Of a stretch of DNA of 64,000 nucleotides, positions 36,699 to 44,742 are shown in pieces. The stretch spans positions 52,773 through 116,772 of the forward strand of contig USFR01000007.1 of assembly GCA_900553945.1 (NCBI GenBank), in the 5' to 3' direction. This DNA comes from an uncultured Clostridium sp. (GTDB lineage: Bacteria; Bacillota; Clostridia; TANB77; CAG-508). The stretch's first letter is position 1. The number at the start of each line of letters is the position of its first letter. Made by a program: the position numbers and the translations under genes. The notes beneath the pieces are model-generated. The model was not told the DNA's origin and did not search any database. It saw only the letters and a program-made list of their open reading frames with translations.

Positions 36699-37610
36699 TT
36701 ATTCTTCATCTTTTTTATAAAACTTTTTGAATCTCTTTATTTTTTCTTTTTTCTCTTGTTCAATATCTTTTATAGTAATCAAATATTTTATCAAGATTTT
36801 CTTTAAAGTTTCTTCTTTAACATCTGCTATAAGTGTACCTTCTTTTGCAATTGAGATTTTTCCTGTTTCTTCTGAAACGACTACTGCAACGCAGTCTGTT
36901 TCTTTTGAAATTCCAATTGCTGCTCTATGTCTTGTACCTAATTCTCTTGCAATATCTTTATCATCAGCTAAAGGTAGCATACATGATGCTGCTGCAATTT
37001 TATTATCAGTAATTACAACTGCTCCATCATGAAGTGGTGTTCTTGGAGTAAATATATTTACAAGTAACTGTGGTGAAATCTCTGAGTCCATTAAAATTCC
37101 TGTATCTATTATATCATTTAATTTTATGTCTCTTTCAATTACTATTAAAGCTCCCGTTCTTGTTTTTGAAAGCTCAGTTGCTGCAATTACTATTCTATAT
37201 ATATTTTCTTTTGTTTTAACTTCTATACTCTTATCTATTCCAAAGAATTTTCCAAATTGGTTTGTACCTAATTGTTCAAGACCTCTTCTTAATTCTGGTT
37301 GGAATATTATCATTAATGCTAAAACTCCCCAATTCATTATTGCTGTTAAAATTGCATTGAATATATATAAATGTAGTAATTTAGTTAGACCTGTTATTAC
37401 AATCAAAATTAAAATACCTTTTGCTAACTGACTGGCTCTTGTGTGTCTAATTGATTTAAATAACTTTACAACTAAGAATCCCACTATTATTAAATCTAAT
37501 ATTAGCATAAACAAATCAAGTGGATGATCTTGTAAATTTTCTATATAACTTACAATATTGTTTTCATAGAAGTTTGTAATATCTAATTTGAATCCTTCAA
37601 AACCTTCCAT
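36699..37610 (-). CDS. cdaA: Diadenylate cyclase CdaA
   Basis: 303 residues: three N-terminal membrane spans (about 30-105) and a DAC domain (about 125-260) with the ATP-binding and catalytic DGA (195-197) and RHR (227-229) motifs. It makes c-di-AMP, which controls potassium and osmolyte uptake and wall stability. The regulator gene cdaR (ybbR) that normally follows is missing: cdaA ends at a terminator. A 34-codon gene lies just upstream, 11 nt away. The last 40 residues are a Lys-rich tail. Confidence 0.93.
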   Translation of the reverse strand: MEGFEGFKLDITNFYENNIVSYIENLQDHPLDLFMLILDLIIVGFLVVKLFKSIRHTRASQLAKGILILIVITGLTKLLHLYIFNAILTAIMNWGVLALMIIFQPELRRGLEQLGTNQFGKFFGIDKSIEVKTKENIYRIVIAATELSKTRTGALIVIERDIKLNDIIDTGILMDSEISPQLLVNIFTPRTPLHDGAVVITDNKIAAASCMLPLADDKDIARELGTRHRAAIGISKETDCVAVVVSEETGKISIAKEGTLIADVKEETLKKILIKYLITIKDIEQEKKEKIKRFKKFYKKDEE

Positions 37611-37621
37611 ATTCTACCTTT

Positions 37622-37726
37622 CTATTTCATAAGTAAATAATATATTAATGTACTTGCTGTTGCTAAAAGCATTGCAACTATCATTACTATTGCTACTATT
37701 TTTGTTATTATTTTATGTTTATCCAT
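37622..37726 (-). CDS. 34-residue single-span membrane peptide
   Basis: ATG at 37724-37726 to TAG at 37622-37624 encodes MDKHKIITKIVAIV followed by a hydrophobic helix (about 8-32) and a short MK tail. GAGGGAATT lies upstream as RBS, and the gene is 11 nt before cdaA under a good promoter. It has the general look of the tiny single-span proteins (Prli42-like, DUF4044-like) found in Firmicutes; I do not assign it to either. It may be a small subunit or leader of CdaA. Confidence 0.65.
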   Translation of the reverse strand: MDKHKIITKIVAIVMIVAMLLATASTLIYYLLMK

Positions 37727-37760
37727 TTTAATTCCCTCTTTCTTTAACAATACTGTTAAT

Positions 37761-37789
37761 ATTTTATATCATATGAAAAATTTTTTCAA
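37761..37789 (-). promoter_or_regulatory. Promoter of the small peptide/cdaA unit
   Basis: Minus strand TTGAAA (37784-37789), 17 nt, TAAAAT (37761-37766). Confidence 0.6.
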
Positions 37790-37820
37790 TAGCATTTTTT
37801 ACTATATTTTATGTTCCAAT

Positions 37821-37947
37821 AAAAGAACAGTATATTTATTTTCTTGCTCCTTACTAAAAGATTTTACCACCTACTAAACTTCGTTTAGCAGGTTAGGTAA
37901 AAACTTTCAAGCTGCGCGTCGCTCGAAAATAAATATACTGTTCTTTT
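37821..37947 (-). repeat. 127-nt structured repeat, copy 1 (core sense on the minus strand)
   Basis: A perfect 23-bp inverted repeat (37821-37843 and 37925-37947) encloses an 81-nt core (37844-37924). Read on the minus strand the core begins GAGCGACGCGCAGCTTGAAA. It contains an inner helix TTTTACC/GGTAAAA, ACCT/AGGT and CTAAAC/GTTTAG closing a GAA loop. It lies 26 nt after the pflB stop codon and T-runs flank both arms, so it may terminate transcription. A second copy with the same lengths is at 45364-45490. No ORF inside. Confidence 0.9.
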
Positions 37948-37973
37948 TTTATAGTACTTGTTTATTTTTCAAA

Positions 37974-40208
37974 TTAAATACGTTCATGAATAGTACGATT
38001 AATAACATCCAACTGTTGTTCTCTAGTTAACTTAGTAAACTTAACAGCATAACCAGAAACACGAATAGTTAATTGAGGATATTTTTCTGGATGATCCATT
38101 GCATCTAATAGCAATTCTCTATTAAACACATTAACATTAATATGATGACTCAACTGAACAAAATATCCATCAAGTAATGCAATTAAATTCTTAACTTTTT
38201 CGTCCATATCTTTTCCTAATGTATTAGGAGTAATAGCGAATGTATAAGAAATACCATCTTCTGAATATTTATATGGTAATTTAGCAATTGTATTTAGTAC
38301 AGCTAAAGCACCGTTTTGATCTCTACCATGTAGTGGGTTTGCACCTGGTCCAAATGGAGCTCCTGCTTTTCTGCCATCTGGTGTATTTCCTGTATATTTA
38401 CCATAAACTACGTTAGATGTGATAGTTAAAATTGACATTGTTGGTACTGAATTTCTGTATGTTGGTTGTTTCTTTAATTTTGTCATAAATGATTTTATAA
38501 CTTCTACTGCTAATGAATCAACTCTGTCATCGTCATTACCATACTTAGGAAAATCTCCTTCTATTTCGTAATCTGTAACTAATCCATCTTCATTTCTAAT
38601 AGGTTTTACTTTTGCATATTTAATTGCTGATAATGAATCTGCAACAACTGATAATCCAGCAATTCCACATGCCATTGTTCTTAAAATATCTTTATCATGT
38701 AAAGCCATTTCTATTGCTTCATATGAATATTTATCATGCATGTAATGAATTATATTTAGTGCATCTATATATGTTTTTGCAACCCAATCCATCATTACAT
38801 CAAATTTTTGCATTACTTCATCATAATCTAGATATTCTGATGTTATTGGTTGGAATTTAGGAGCAACTTGTTTTCCTGACATTTCGTCTCTACCTCCATT
38901 GATTGCATACAATAATGCTTTTGCAAGGTTTGCACGAGCTCCAAAGAATTGCATTTGCTTTCCTATTCTCATTGCAGATACGCAACATGCTATTCCATAA
39001 TCATCTCCCCAATAGTTTCTCATTAGGTCATCATTTTCATATTGGATAGAGCTTGTATTTATTGATAATTCTGTTGTAAATTTCTTAAATTCTTCTGGTA
39101 ATCTAGTTGACCAAAGTACTGTTAAGTTAGGTTCTGGTGATGAACCTAATGTGTTTAATGTATGCAATACTCTGAAAGAATTCTTTGTTACTAATGTTCT
39201 TCCGTCTATTCCCATTCCACCAATTGATTCAGTTACCCAAACAGGGTCTCCACTAAATAATTCATTATATTCTGGTGTTCTTAAAAAACGAACTAGACGT
39301 AATTTCATAACAAAATGATCCATTAATTCTTGCGCTTCTGATTCTGTTATTTTTCCTTCTTTTAAATCTCTTTCTATATATATATCTAAGAAAGTAGAAG
39401 TTCTTCCTATACTCATTGCAGCACCATTTTGATCTTTTATAGCTCCTAAATATCCAAAGTATAACCATTGAATTGCTTCTTGCGCATTTTTAGCTGGTTT
39501 TGAAATATCGAATCCATATTTTTCAGCCATGATTTTTAAATCATTTAATGCTTTTATTTGATCGCTTATTTCTTCTCTTTCACGAATAATTTCTTCTGTA
39601 AAAGATGTTGATACACAATTTGCAAAATCTTTTTTCTTTTCTTCTATTAAGAAATCAACACCATAAAGTGCAACTCTTCTGTAATCACCTATTATTCTTC
39701 CACGTCCATATCCATCAGGAAGTCCTGTAATTATATGTGAACTTCTTGCTGCTCTAATCTCTGGAGTGTATACTGAGAATACTCCATCATTATGCGTTTT
39801 TCTATAGTGATGATATATGTCTTCTAATTTATCAGAAACTTTTGTATTGTATGCTTCACATGATTTCTCTACAATACGTATTCCTCCATTTGGCATTAAT
39901 GCTCTTTTTAATGGAGCATCTGTTTGAAGTCCTACGATTTTTTCATATTCTTTATCTATATATCCTGCTTCATGGCTAGTAATTGTAGATGCAATATCAT
40001 TTGAAATTGCTAAAACTCCACCATTTTCTGTTTCTTTTTTATATAACTCTAAAACCTCATCCCAAAGTTTTTTTGTATTTTCTGTTGCTGGTGCAAGAAA
40101 GGAATCGTCACCTGTGTATGGTGTGTAATTTTTTTGAATAAAATCACGTACATCTATTTCTTTTGACCATGTTCCTTCTACAAATCCATTCCATTCATCA
40201 AATTTCAT
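37974..40208 (-). CDS. pflB: Formate C-acetyltransferase (pyruvate formate-lyase)
   Basis: 744 residues from the ATG at 40206-40208 (MKFDEWNGF). This start was preferred over the ATG five codons upstream because GGAGG lies 9 nt before it, inside the longer frame. Glycyl-radical enzyme: the active-site Cys pair is in IACCVSAMR (near 410) and the radical Gly in RVSGYAV near the C-terminus. It converts pyruvate and CoA to acetyl-CoA and formate under anoxia and must be activated by PflA, encoded divergently at 40424. Followed by repeat copy 1. Confidence 0.96.
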   Translation of the reverse strand: MKFDEWNGFVEGTWSKEIDVRDFIQKNYTPYTGDDSFLAPATENTKKLWDEVLELYKKETENGGVLAISNDIASTITSHEAGYIDKEYEKIVGLQTDAPLKRALMPNGGIRIVEKSCEAYNTKVSDKLEDIYHHYRKTHNDGVFSVYTPEIRAARSSHIITGLPDGYGRGRIIGDYRRVALYGVDFLIEEKKKDFANCVSTSFTEEIIREREEISDQIKALNDLKIMAEKYGFDISKPAKNAQEAIQWLYFGYLGAIKDQNGAAMSIGRTSTFLDIYIERDLKEGKITESEAQELMDHFVMKLRLVRFLRTPEYNELFSGDPVWVTESIGGMGIDGRTLVTKNSFRVLHTLNTLGSSPEPNLTVLWSTRLPEEFKKFTTELSINTSSIQYENDDLMRNYWGDDYGIACCVSAMRIGKQMQFFGARANLAKALLYAINGGRDEMSGKQVAPKFQPITSEYLDYDEVMQKFDVMMDWVAKTYIDALNIIHYMHDKYSYEAIEMALHDKDILRTMACGIAGLSVVADSLSAIKYAKVKPIRNEDGLVTDYEIEGDFPKYGNDDDRVDSLAVEVIKSFMTKLKKQPTYRNSVPTMSILTITSNVVYGKYTGNTPDGRKAGAPFGPGANPLHGRDQNGALAVLNTIAKLPYKYSEDGISYTFAITPNTLGKDMDEKVKNLIALLDGYFVQLSHHINVNVFNRELLLDAMDHPEKYPQLTIRVSGYAVKFTKLTREQQLDVINRTIHERI

Positions 40209-40281
40209 AAATTTATCCTCCATTCTTGAATTCTATATCTATATTTTGACCATAAAAGATAGTCTTTTATACGTCATTGAA

Positions 40282-40310
40282 AGTATAGCATAAAAATTTT
40301 TTTCATACAA
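40282..40310 (-). promoter_or_regulatory. Promoter of pflB
   Basis: Minus strand TTGTAT (40305-40310), 17 nt, TATACT (40282-40287). Back to back with the pflA promoter, with about 45 nt between the two -35 boxes, where a shared regulator could bind. No clear operator was identified. Confidence 0.6.
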
Positions 40311-40354
40311 CATTAATATGACAAAATCAAACAATTTTCATGCAGTATTTAACA

Positions 40355-40382
40355 TTGTTTTTTTCTTTTATTATGCTATAAT
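40355..40382 (+). promoter_or_regulatory. Promoter of pflA
   Basis: TTGTTT (40355-40360), 16 nt, TATAAT (40377-40382), about 40 nt before the start codon. Confidence 0.6.
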
Positions 40383-40423
40383 ATTTTTGGTTAAAATCAA
40401 TTTGAAAGGGTTATAATTTATAT

Positions 40424-41149
40424 ATGATGGAAAATAATTTAGGTAAAGTTCATTCAATTGAAACTTTTGGAACTGTTGATGGTCCAGGTATAAGATTTGT
40501 AATTTTTATGCAAGGTTGTCCTTTAAAATGTTTATATTGTCACAATAGAGATACTTGGGAGGTCAATGCGGGAAATTTAACTAAAGTTGAAGATTTAGTT
40601 TCTGAAATTAAGAGATATCTTCCTTATATTAATTCATCTGGCGGTGGTGTTACTGTTTCTGGAGGCGAACCGCTTCTTCAAGCTAATTTTGTAACTTTTT
40701 TATTTAAAGAATTGCATAAAATTAATATTCATACATGTCTTGATACTGCTGGCAGTTTACCTATCAATGATTCTATTGAAGAACTTTTGAAATATACTGA
40801 TTTAGTTTTACTTGATATTAAACATATAGATGATGAAAAAGCTAAAGTTTTAACTGGTTTATCTAATAAAAATAACTTGGCTTTTGCTAGATATTTATCT
40901 GATCATTCTATTCCAGTTTGGATTAGACAAGTTTTAGTTCCTGGATATACAGATGATGAAAATGATTTATTACGTTTAAAAGATTTTATTTCAACTCTTT
41001 CTAACGTGGAAAAAGTTGAACTTCTTCCATATCATGACTTAGGTAAATTCAAATGGAAAGAGCTTGGTCTAGTATATCCTCTTGAAAATGTTAGACTAGC
41101 AAATAATGATGATATTTTAAGAGCAAAAAAAATTCTTAATATTAATTAG
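40424..41149 (+). CDS. pflA: Pyruvate formate-lyase activating enzyme
   Basis: 241-residue radical SAM protein. The Fe-S cluster motif C-x3-C-x2-C is CPLKCLYC near residue 30, followed by the SGGEPLLQ SAM-binding segment near 80. It abstracts a hydrogen to create the glycyl radical on PflB. The start could be the first or second Met of MMENN; AAAGGG lies a little far upstream. Divergent arrangement with pflB. The fermentation role follows from the pair. Confidence 0.95.
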   Translation: MMENNLGKVHSIETFGTVDGPGIRFVIFMQGCPLKCLYCHNRDTWEVNAGNLTKVEDLVSEIKRYLPYINSSGGGVTVSGGEPLLQANFVTFLFKELHKINIHTCLDTAGSLPINDSIEELLKYTDLVLLDIKHIDDEKAKVLTGLSNKNNLAFARYLSDHSIPVWIRQVLVPGYTDDENDLLRLKDFISTLSNVEKVELLPYHDLGKFKWKELGLVYPLENVRLANNDDILRAKKILNIN

Positions 41150-41306
41150 TGTTTCACCATTATTTTTATAAAAACTTTTAATACAAATAAAAAGACATCG
41201 ATATTATCGATATTAATGTTCACATTCTGAATTTTTCAATACAGGTGGCCGAGATAAGATAACCTTCTTTATTGATATCAATATCTGCCACTAAATTTAC
41301 ATAATA
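41150..41306. other. Non-coding stretch with inverted repeats after pflA
   Basis: No gene seen. It contains the palindromic words ATCGAT-ATT-ATCGAT (near 41195-41210) and a long hairpin candidate. The hairpin is GTGGC (41245-41249) plus AGATA (41252-41256), pairing with TATCT (41282-41286) plus GCCAC (41287-41291), with a 25-nt loop containing the palindrome TTGATATCAA. It lies before the promoter of the gene at 41379, so it is either a 3' element of pflA or a protein binding site. Confidence 0.4.
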
Positions 41307-41334
41307 TTGACTTTTTTTTTATTTGTGCTATAAT
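41307..41334 (+). promoter_or_regulatory. Promoter of the orphan gene at 41379
   Basis: TTGACT (41307-41312), 16 nt (mostly T), TATAAT (41329-41334). Confidence 0.7.
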
Positions 41335-41378
41335 ATTAGTGTACTATAAATTTATTATAACACAAGGAGGTAGCTATT

Positions 41379-41681
41379 ATGGCTAGAACAGGTATCAGTT
41401 ATTCACAGGAAAAAACATTACGAGAGGTTGCAGCAAATAAACTGATTAGACAGAAAAAGTGCTCTCGGACAAAAACAAATGTTTACACTCATCCTTGTTA
41501 CGGGGACGATATAAACACATTGGATGGATCACGCAGGTGGTTATATGAAGAGGGGCTTGAGCACCACATGACTGTAGAGCAGGCGCGAATCTTCGCAAAC
41601 AAGTTAGTCTTGTACGTTGATCCGGTTGAGCTTGAAAAAGAATATGAACTTCTGGTTCATTCTAAGTCAGGTATTGCTTAA
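41379..41681 (+). CDS. Small soluble protein of unknown function
   Basis: 100 residues beginning MARTGISYSQEKTL. No signal peptide or membrane span; basic N-terminal half (RQKKCSRTKT), acidic helical C-terminal half. No family recognised. AAGGAGG lies 8 nt upstream. Strong promoter and a strong terminator make it a single-gene unit. About 42% G+C over 240 counted bases, against about 22% in a counted stretch of the neighbouring pflA, so codon use is foreign to the surroundings. It resembles the units at 5899 and 17580 in this respect, not in sequence. Confidence 0.7.
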   Translation: MARTGISYSQEKTLREVAANKLIRQKKCSRTKTNVYTHPCYGDDINTLDGSRRWLYEEGLEHHMTVEQARIFANKLVLYVDPVELEKEYELLVHSKSGIA

Positions 41682-41698
41682 TTAGTTGCAGCAGTTTT

Positions 41699-41739
41699 AG
41701 GACTCTCATCGGTAGATAATTTTACCGTATGAGGGTCCT
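41699..41739 (+). terminator. Strong terminator of the orphan gene at 41379
   Basis: Long stem AGGACTCTCAT/ATGAGGGTCCT (one G-U pair) continued by CGGTA/TACCG with a 1-nt bulge. Ends 15 nt before the stop codon of the convergent thioester protein gene. Confidence 0.75.
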
Positions 41740-41754
41740 CCTCATTTTTATATA

Positions 41755-43008
41755 CTACATTCCTGTTACAGGCAATTTATAATTTTTTTCTGTATATGTT
41801 TTTTCTTTTTTGGATTCTTTCTTCTCTTTTTTAGGTTCTTCTCCTTTTTCATTTGTAATTGTTACTTCAACTTCTTCGTTTAAATCTATATCAAATTCCA
41901 CTTTATTATTTAATTTTATATATCCTTGTTTTGTTGATACTTCTTCTATAAAATATTTTCCTGGTAAAATTCCATCTATTATTATTTCACCTTTTTCATT
42001 TGTTTTTACTTTACTATATTTTATTTCTCCATTTTCATCTATGATGTTGAACTCCACACCTTCTAATGCTTTACCATCATTATCATCTTTTTTTATAATT
42101 TTTAATCTGTTTGTATTTTTATTATAATTCACTTTTATATCTCCTTCTCCGCCTTCATATATTTCGCCTGCTAATGCATAATTTTGATATGTACTATTAT
42201 TTGAGTTTCCATATAATACTGGCTTTGTTTCTAAATTTGCTTGTACTTTAATTCCTATTATTCCGTCTTTTTCTAATAAATTTATTGGCATTTTAATTTT
42301 AAATTTATTCTCTTTTGTTTCTTGGATTTCATTATCGTTCATATCCGTAATTTTTATTTGATTTTCTTTTGTATCTTCTAAAGATATAATATATTTTTGT
42401 ACTGAACATTCTGTTTTGATTTCTAGTGTTTTTGTTATATATGTTTTATTTTTTTCATCTATCTTCCAATCTTCATTTTCTATAATTTTTATTTGATTAC
42501 TTGGCTTTGTATCTCCTGTGTTTCTTGCAATATCTACAATTTTTTTAATTGCATTTAATGTTCTTTCACCCGCATCTCCTATTGGTAAATATCTAGACAA
42601 ATCATATCCGTAAAGTACACAGTATACCGCTTGTTTTGTTGCTGCATAAGCTTCATCTTCATCTAAAACTCCCAAGCTTTCTAATGATTTATATGGATAT
42701 CCATTTGTTATTGCTCTCCATACTTGTGGATTGCTAACTGCTTCATTTATTGTTACTGAATAACTTCCATATTCACCTACTCCACCTAATTCTTTATTTA
42801 CGCAATATGCTGGATATTCTTTTCCGTTGTTTTTATAAAATACTTTTGTTACTGTTATTTCTCCTCCATTACTTGCTACTTTTAGCAATGGTTTGCATTT
42901 TCCTTTAGAATATAATTGTGTTTCACTAATAGTGAATGTAGCATTTGCTATGCTTGTTGCTAATACTAAAATTATTGTTAATATTCCTACTATCTTTATT
43001 AATTTCAT
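41755..43008 (-). CDS. Thioester-domain surface adhesin with LPVTG motif but no anchor tail
   Basis: 417 residues. Signal peptide (1-23), a thioester domain (about 35-155) with the Cys in YPAYCVNK (C69) and the Gln in ATKQAVYC (Q126), a linker domain, and a Cna-B/SpaA-type beta domain (about 305-392) with EGVEFNI and GKYFIEEV. It ends KLPVTGM then stop. The LPxTG sortase site is present but the hydrophobic helix and positive tail that should follow are missing. Thioester domains bind host surfaces covalently. The sortase gene lies 42 nt upstream in the same direction. Confidence 0.82.
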   Translation of the reverse strand: MKLIKIVGILTIILVLATSIANATFTISETQLYSKGKCKPLLKVASNGGEITVTKVFYKNNGKEYPAYCVNKELGGVGEYGSYSVTINEAVSNPQVWRAITNGYPYKSLESLGVLDEDEAYAATKQAVYCVLYGYDLSRYLPIGDAGERTLNAIKKIVDIARNTGDTKPSNQIKIIENEDWKIDEKNKTYITKTLEIKTECSVQKYIISLEDTKENQIKITDMNDNEIQETKENKFKIKMPINLLEKDGIIGIKVQANLETKPVLYGNSNNSTYQNYALAGEIYEGGEGDIKVNYNKNTNRLKIIKKDDNDGKALEGVEFNIIDENGEIKYSKVKTNEKGEIIIDGILPGKYFIEEVSTKQGYIKLNNKVEFDIDLNEEVEVTITNEKGEEPKKEKKESKKEKTYTEKNYKLPVTGM

Positions 43009-43050
43009 TTTCTTTTCTCGTATATTTCAAAATTATACGAATTTCTCCTT

Positions 43051-43563
43051 TCATATTTTTAATATTCCTTGTATACATCTTCTTAATTCTGGTTTATTTT
43101 CAACGCAGGTTATTAATGTTATTTTATTTTCTTTAGTTGGTTTGATTACATCTATATCTGTGTCCTGGATTATTTTTATTACTTTTACTATATATACTAA
43201 TTTCATATTTTTATATTGATATATAATTTTATCTCCTATTTCTAAGTTTTTTAAATTCTGAAAATAATTTACTTTATATCCTCTGTTATGGGCTGCTAAG
43301 CATATATTTCCACTAATATATCCACTTTCTTCGAAATGACCTACATATTTATTTAAATTTTCTTGGTCTACACCATCTTTTATTTCTGCATTTAAATTTA
43401 TTTTTGGTATTTCAATTTTCCAAATCACTTCTTCTTTTTTATTCAATTTTGTTTTATATATTTGAAAGTTATTTTGACTTAAATTAAACGCTAGTGGACA
43501 AAATATTTGTGTGATTGTCATTAAAATGATAGTAAATCCTAAAATTGCTTGATTTTTCAACAT
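43051..43563 (-). CDS. Sortase (class D-like)
   Basis: 170 residues from the ATG at 43561-43563 (MLKNQAILG), preferred because GAGGAG lies 4-5 nt upstream; an ATG six codons earlier has no site. N-terminal membrane anchor (about 8-28), then a sortase beta-barrel with catalytic His in CLAAHNRG, Cys in LITCVEN and Arg in ELRRC. Transpeptidase that links LPxTG proteins to the wall or builds pili. Its obvious substrate is the adjacent thioester protein. The C-terminus stops soon after the Arg. Confidence 0.83.
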   Translation of the reverse strand: MLKNQAILGFTIILMTITQIFCPLAFNLSQNNFQIYKTKLNKKEEVIWKIEIPKINLNAEIKDGVDQENLNKYVGHFEESGYISGNICLAAHNRGYKVNYFQNLKNLEIGDKIIYQYKNMKLVYIVKVIKIIQDTDIDVIKPTKENKITLITCVENKPELRRCIQGILKI

Positions 43564-43665
43564 TTTTCTCCTCTTTTTCATTTATTTTTAATGATTTTTC
43601 TGTTATACTATATTTGATGGATTTATTATTAGAGTAGCAAATAAGAAAAGGAGGTAATTGCTTTC

Positions 43666-44490
43666 ATGCGGGATTTCTTGAAAATTATCAGCTTAATTAT
43701 CATTTTTTTAGTTGCTTGCGTTTATGTTGTCAACTATGAAGCAACTGGTGATTTAGAATTCACTACTCAAAGCACCAAGTTGTATTCTACTCCAGAAAAA
43801 AATGAAGTCATTTGTACTTTAAAAACTGGCTCAAAAGTTTATAGTCTAACCTACTATACTGATGATGGTATGGATAAGGTGAGATATACAGATCCAAAGA
43901 CCAATAAGAAAATCGTTGGATTTGTTGAGGAAAAATATGTGGCTTGGTATAGCTTTCCAGATCAGTCTGTAGACACCCTTGGCAAGCCCATTGTTTTGTC
44001 TACTTATAAGGATGCTTCTTTAAGCACTTTTATAAACAGACTTGTTTCATTATTAGATGATAATTCCTTAATTGGAGTATATGTGGAAACAGATTCTGAT
44101 AAACTGTCAGAAATTATTAATTTCTGTGATGAACAGCACATTCCATATGGGTATATCACAACATTTGATGATACTGCTTATGAAGTATATACATCAAATG
44201 AAATGTACTCAACTGCCACTTACAACATCCTGCCACAGGTTTTCAGAATAACATCTAACAACATTCTAAAAAAATATGATTTACAAAATTGTATTTTGTC
44301 TGTAACTGATTCATCCACTCCCGATGATTCTTATAATTATTGGGTAACAATTAATTCATCTTCACGTAATGCAAGCGTGTTTAATGAGAACTCATCCATC
44401 ATGGCGTATAAATATAATTTTGATTCAAATTTTGGGTATTCTTATATATCTGACGAATTTGAAGCACAAATTGAACGTGCGTATGATTAA
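43666..44490 (+). CDS. Membrane-anchored protein with SH3-like domain
   Basis: 274 residues: N-terminal span (about 5-24), an SH3b-like segment (about 30-108; TKLYSTPEKNEVICTLKTGS and VGFVEEKYV) and a C-terminal domain (about 115-274). The IGVYVETDS and IPYGYITTF strands recall the barrel of GH25-type lysozymes, without a clear catalytic DxE. Probably a wall-binding protein outside the membrane; an enzymatic role is not supported. AGGAGG upstream. About 37% G+C in a counted line, higher than its neighbours. Divergent from sortase, single gene with terminator. Confidence 0.6.
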   Translation: MRDFLKIISLIIIFLVACVYVVNYEATGDLEFTTQSTKLYSTPEKNEVICTLKTGSKVYSLTYYTDDGMDKVRYTDPKTNKKIVGFVEEKYVAWYSFPDQSVDTLGKPIVLSTYKDASLSTFINRLVSLLDDNSLIGVYVETDSDKLSEIINFCDEQHIPYGYITTFDDTAYEVYTSNEMYSTATYNILPQVFRITSNNILKKYDLQNCILSVTDSSTPDDSYNYWVTINSSSRNASVFNENSSIMAYKYNFDSNFGYSYISDEFEAQIERAYD

Positions 44491-44509
44491 AAAAAATGCT
44501 ACTCGGAAT

Positions 44510-44534
44510 AGGGGCTTTGCCCCTTTTTCTTTTT
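44510..44534 (+). terminator. Terminator of the SH3-like membrane protein gene
   Basis: GGGGC/GCCCC stem, TTT loop, followed by TTTTTCTTTTT. Twenty nucleotides after the stop codon. Confidence 0.88.
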
Positions 44535-44688
44535 GGAATTTTTTGAATTAAAATTTTAAATTGCAATTTATGTTTTTATATTAATACGATTTTCTCTTTT
44601 TGTAAAGCTTTTTCCATCGTGCCATTTCGACATTTTTTTCTTTAAATTAAGTTTTCTTTATTTTTTTCTATTCTTTTACAAAATTCTG

Positions 44689-44697
44689 TGTTATAAT
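44689..44697 (+). promoter_or_regulatory. Extended -10 promoter of the DUF4364 gene
   Basis: TGT directly before TATAAT (44692-44697), with no good -35 box. A TTCGACA word (a 0A box read on the minus strand) is at 44626-44632, about 60 nt further upstream. Confidence 0.45.
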
Positions 44698-44742
44698 TAC
44701 GATAATTGTTATGCTAATTATGAAAGGATTGTGATTTACTTT

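Noticed and set aside
37800..37947. Reading repeat copy 1 as only the loop-extended terminator of pflB
   Set aside because: The same lengths and a conserved 81-nt core recur at 45364-45490 with covarying arms, so it is an element in itself even if it also terminates.
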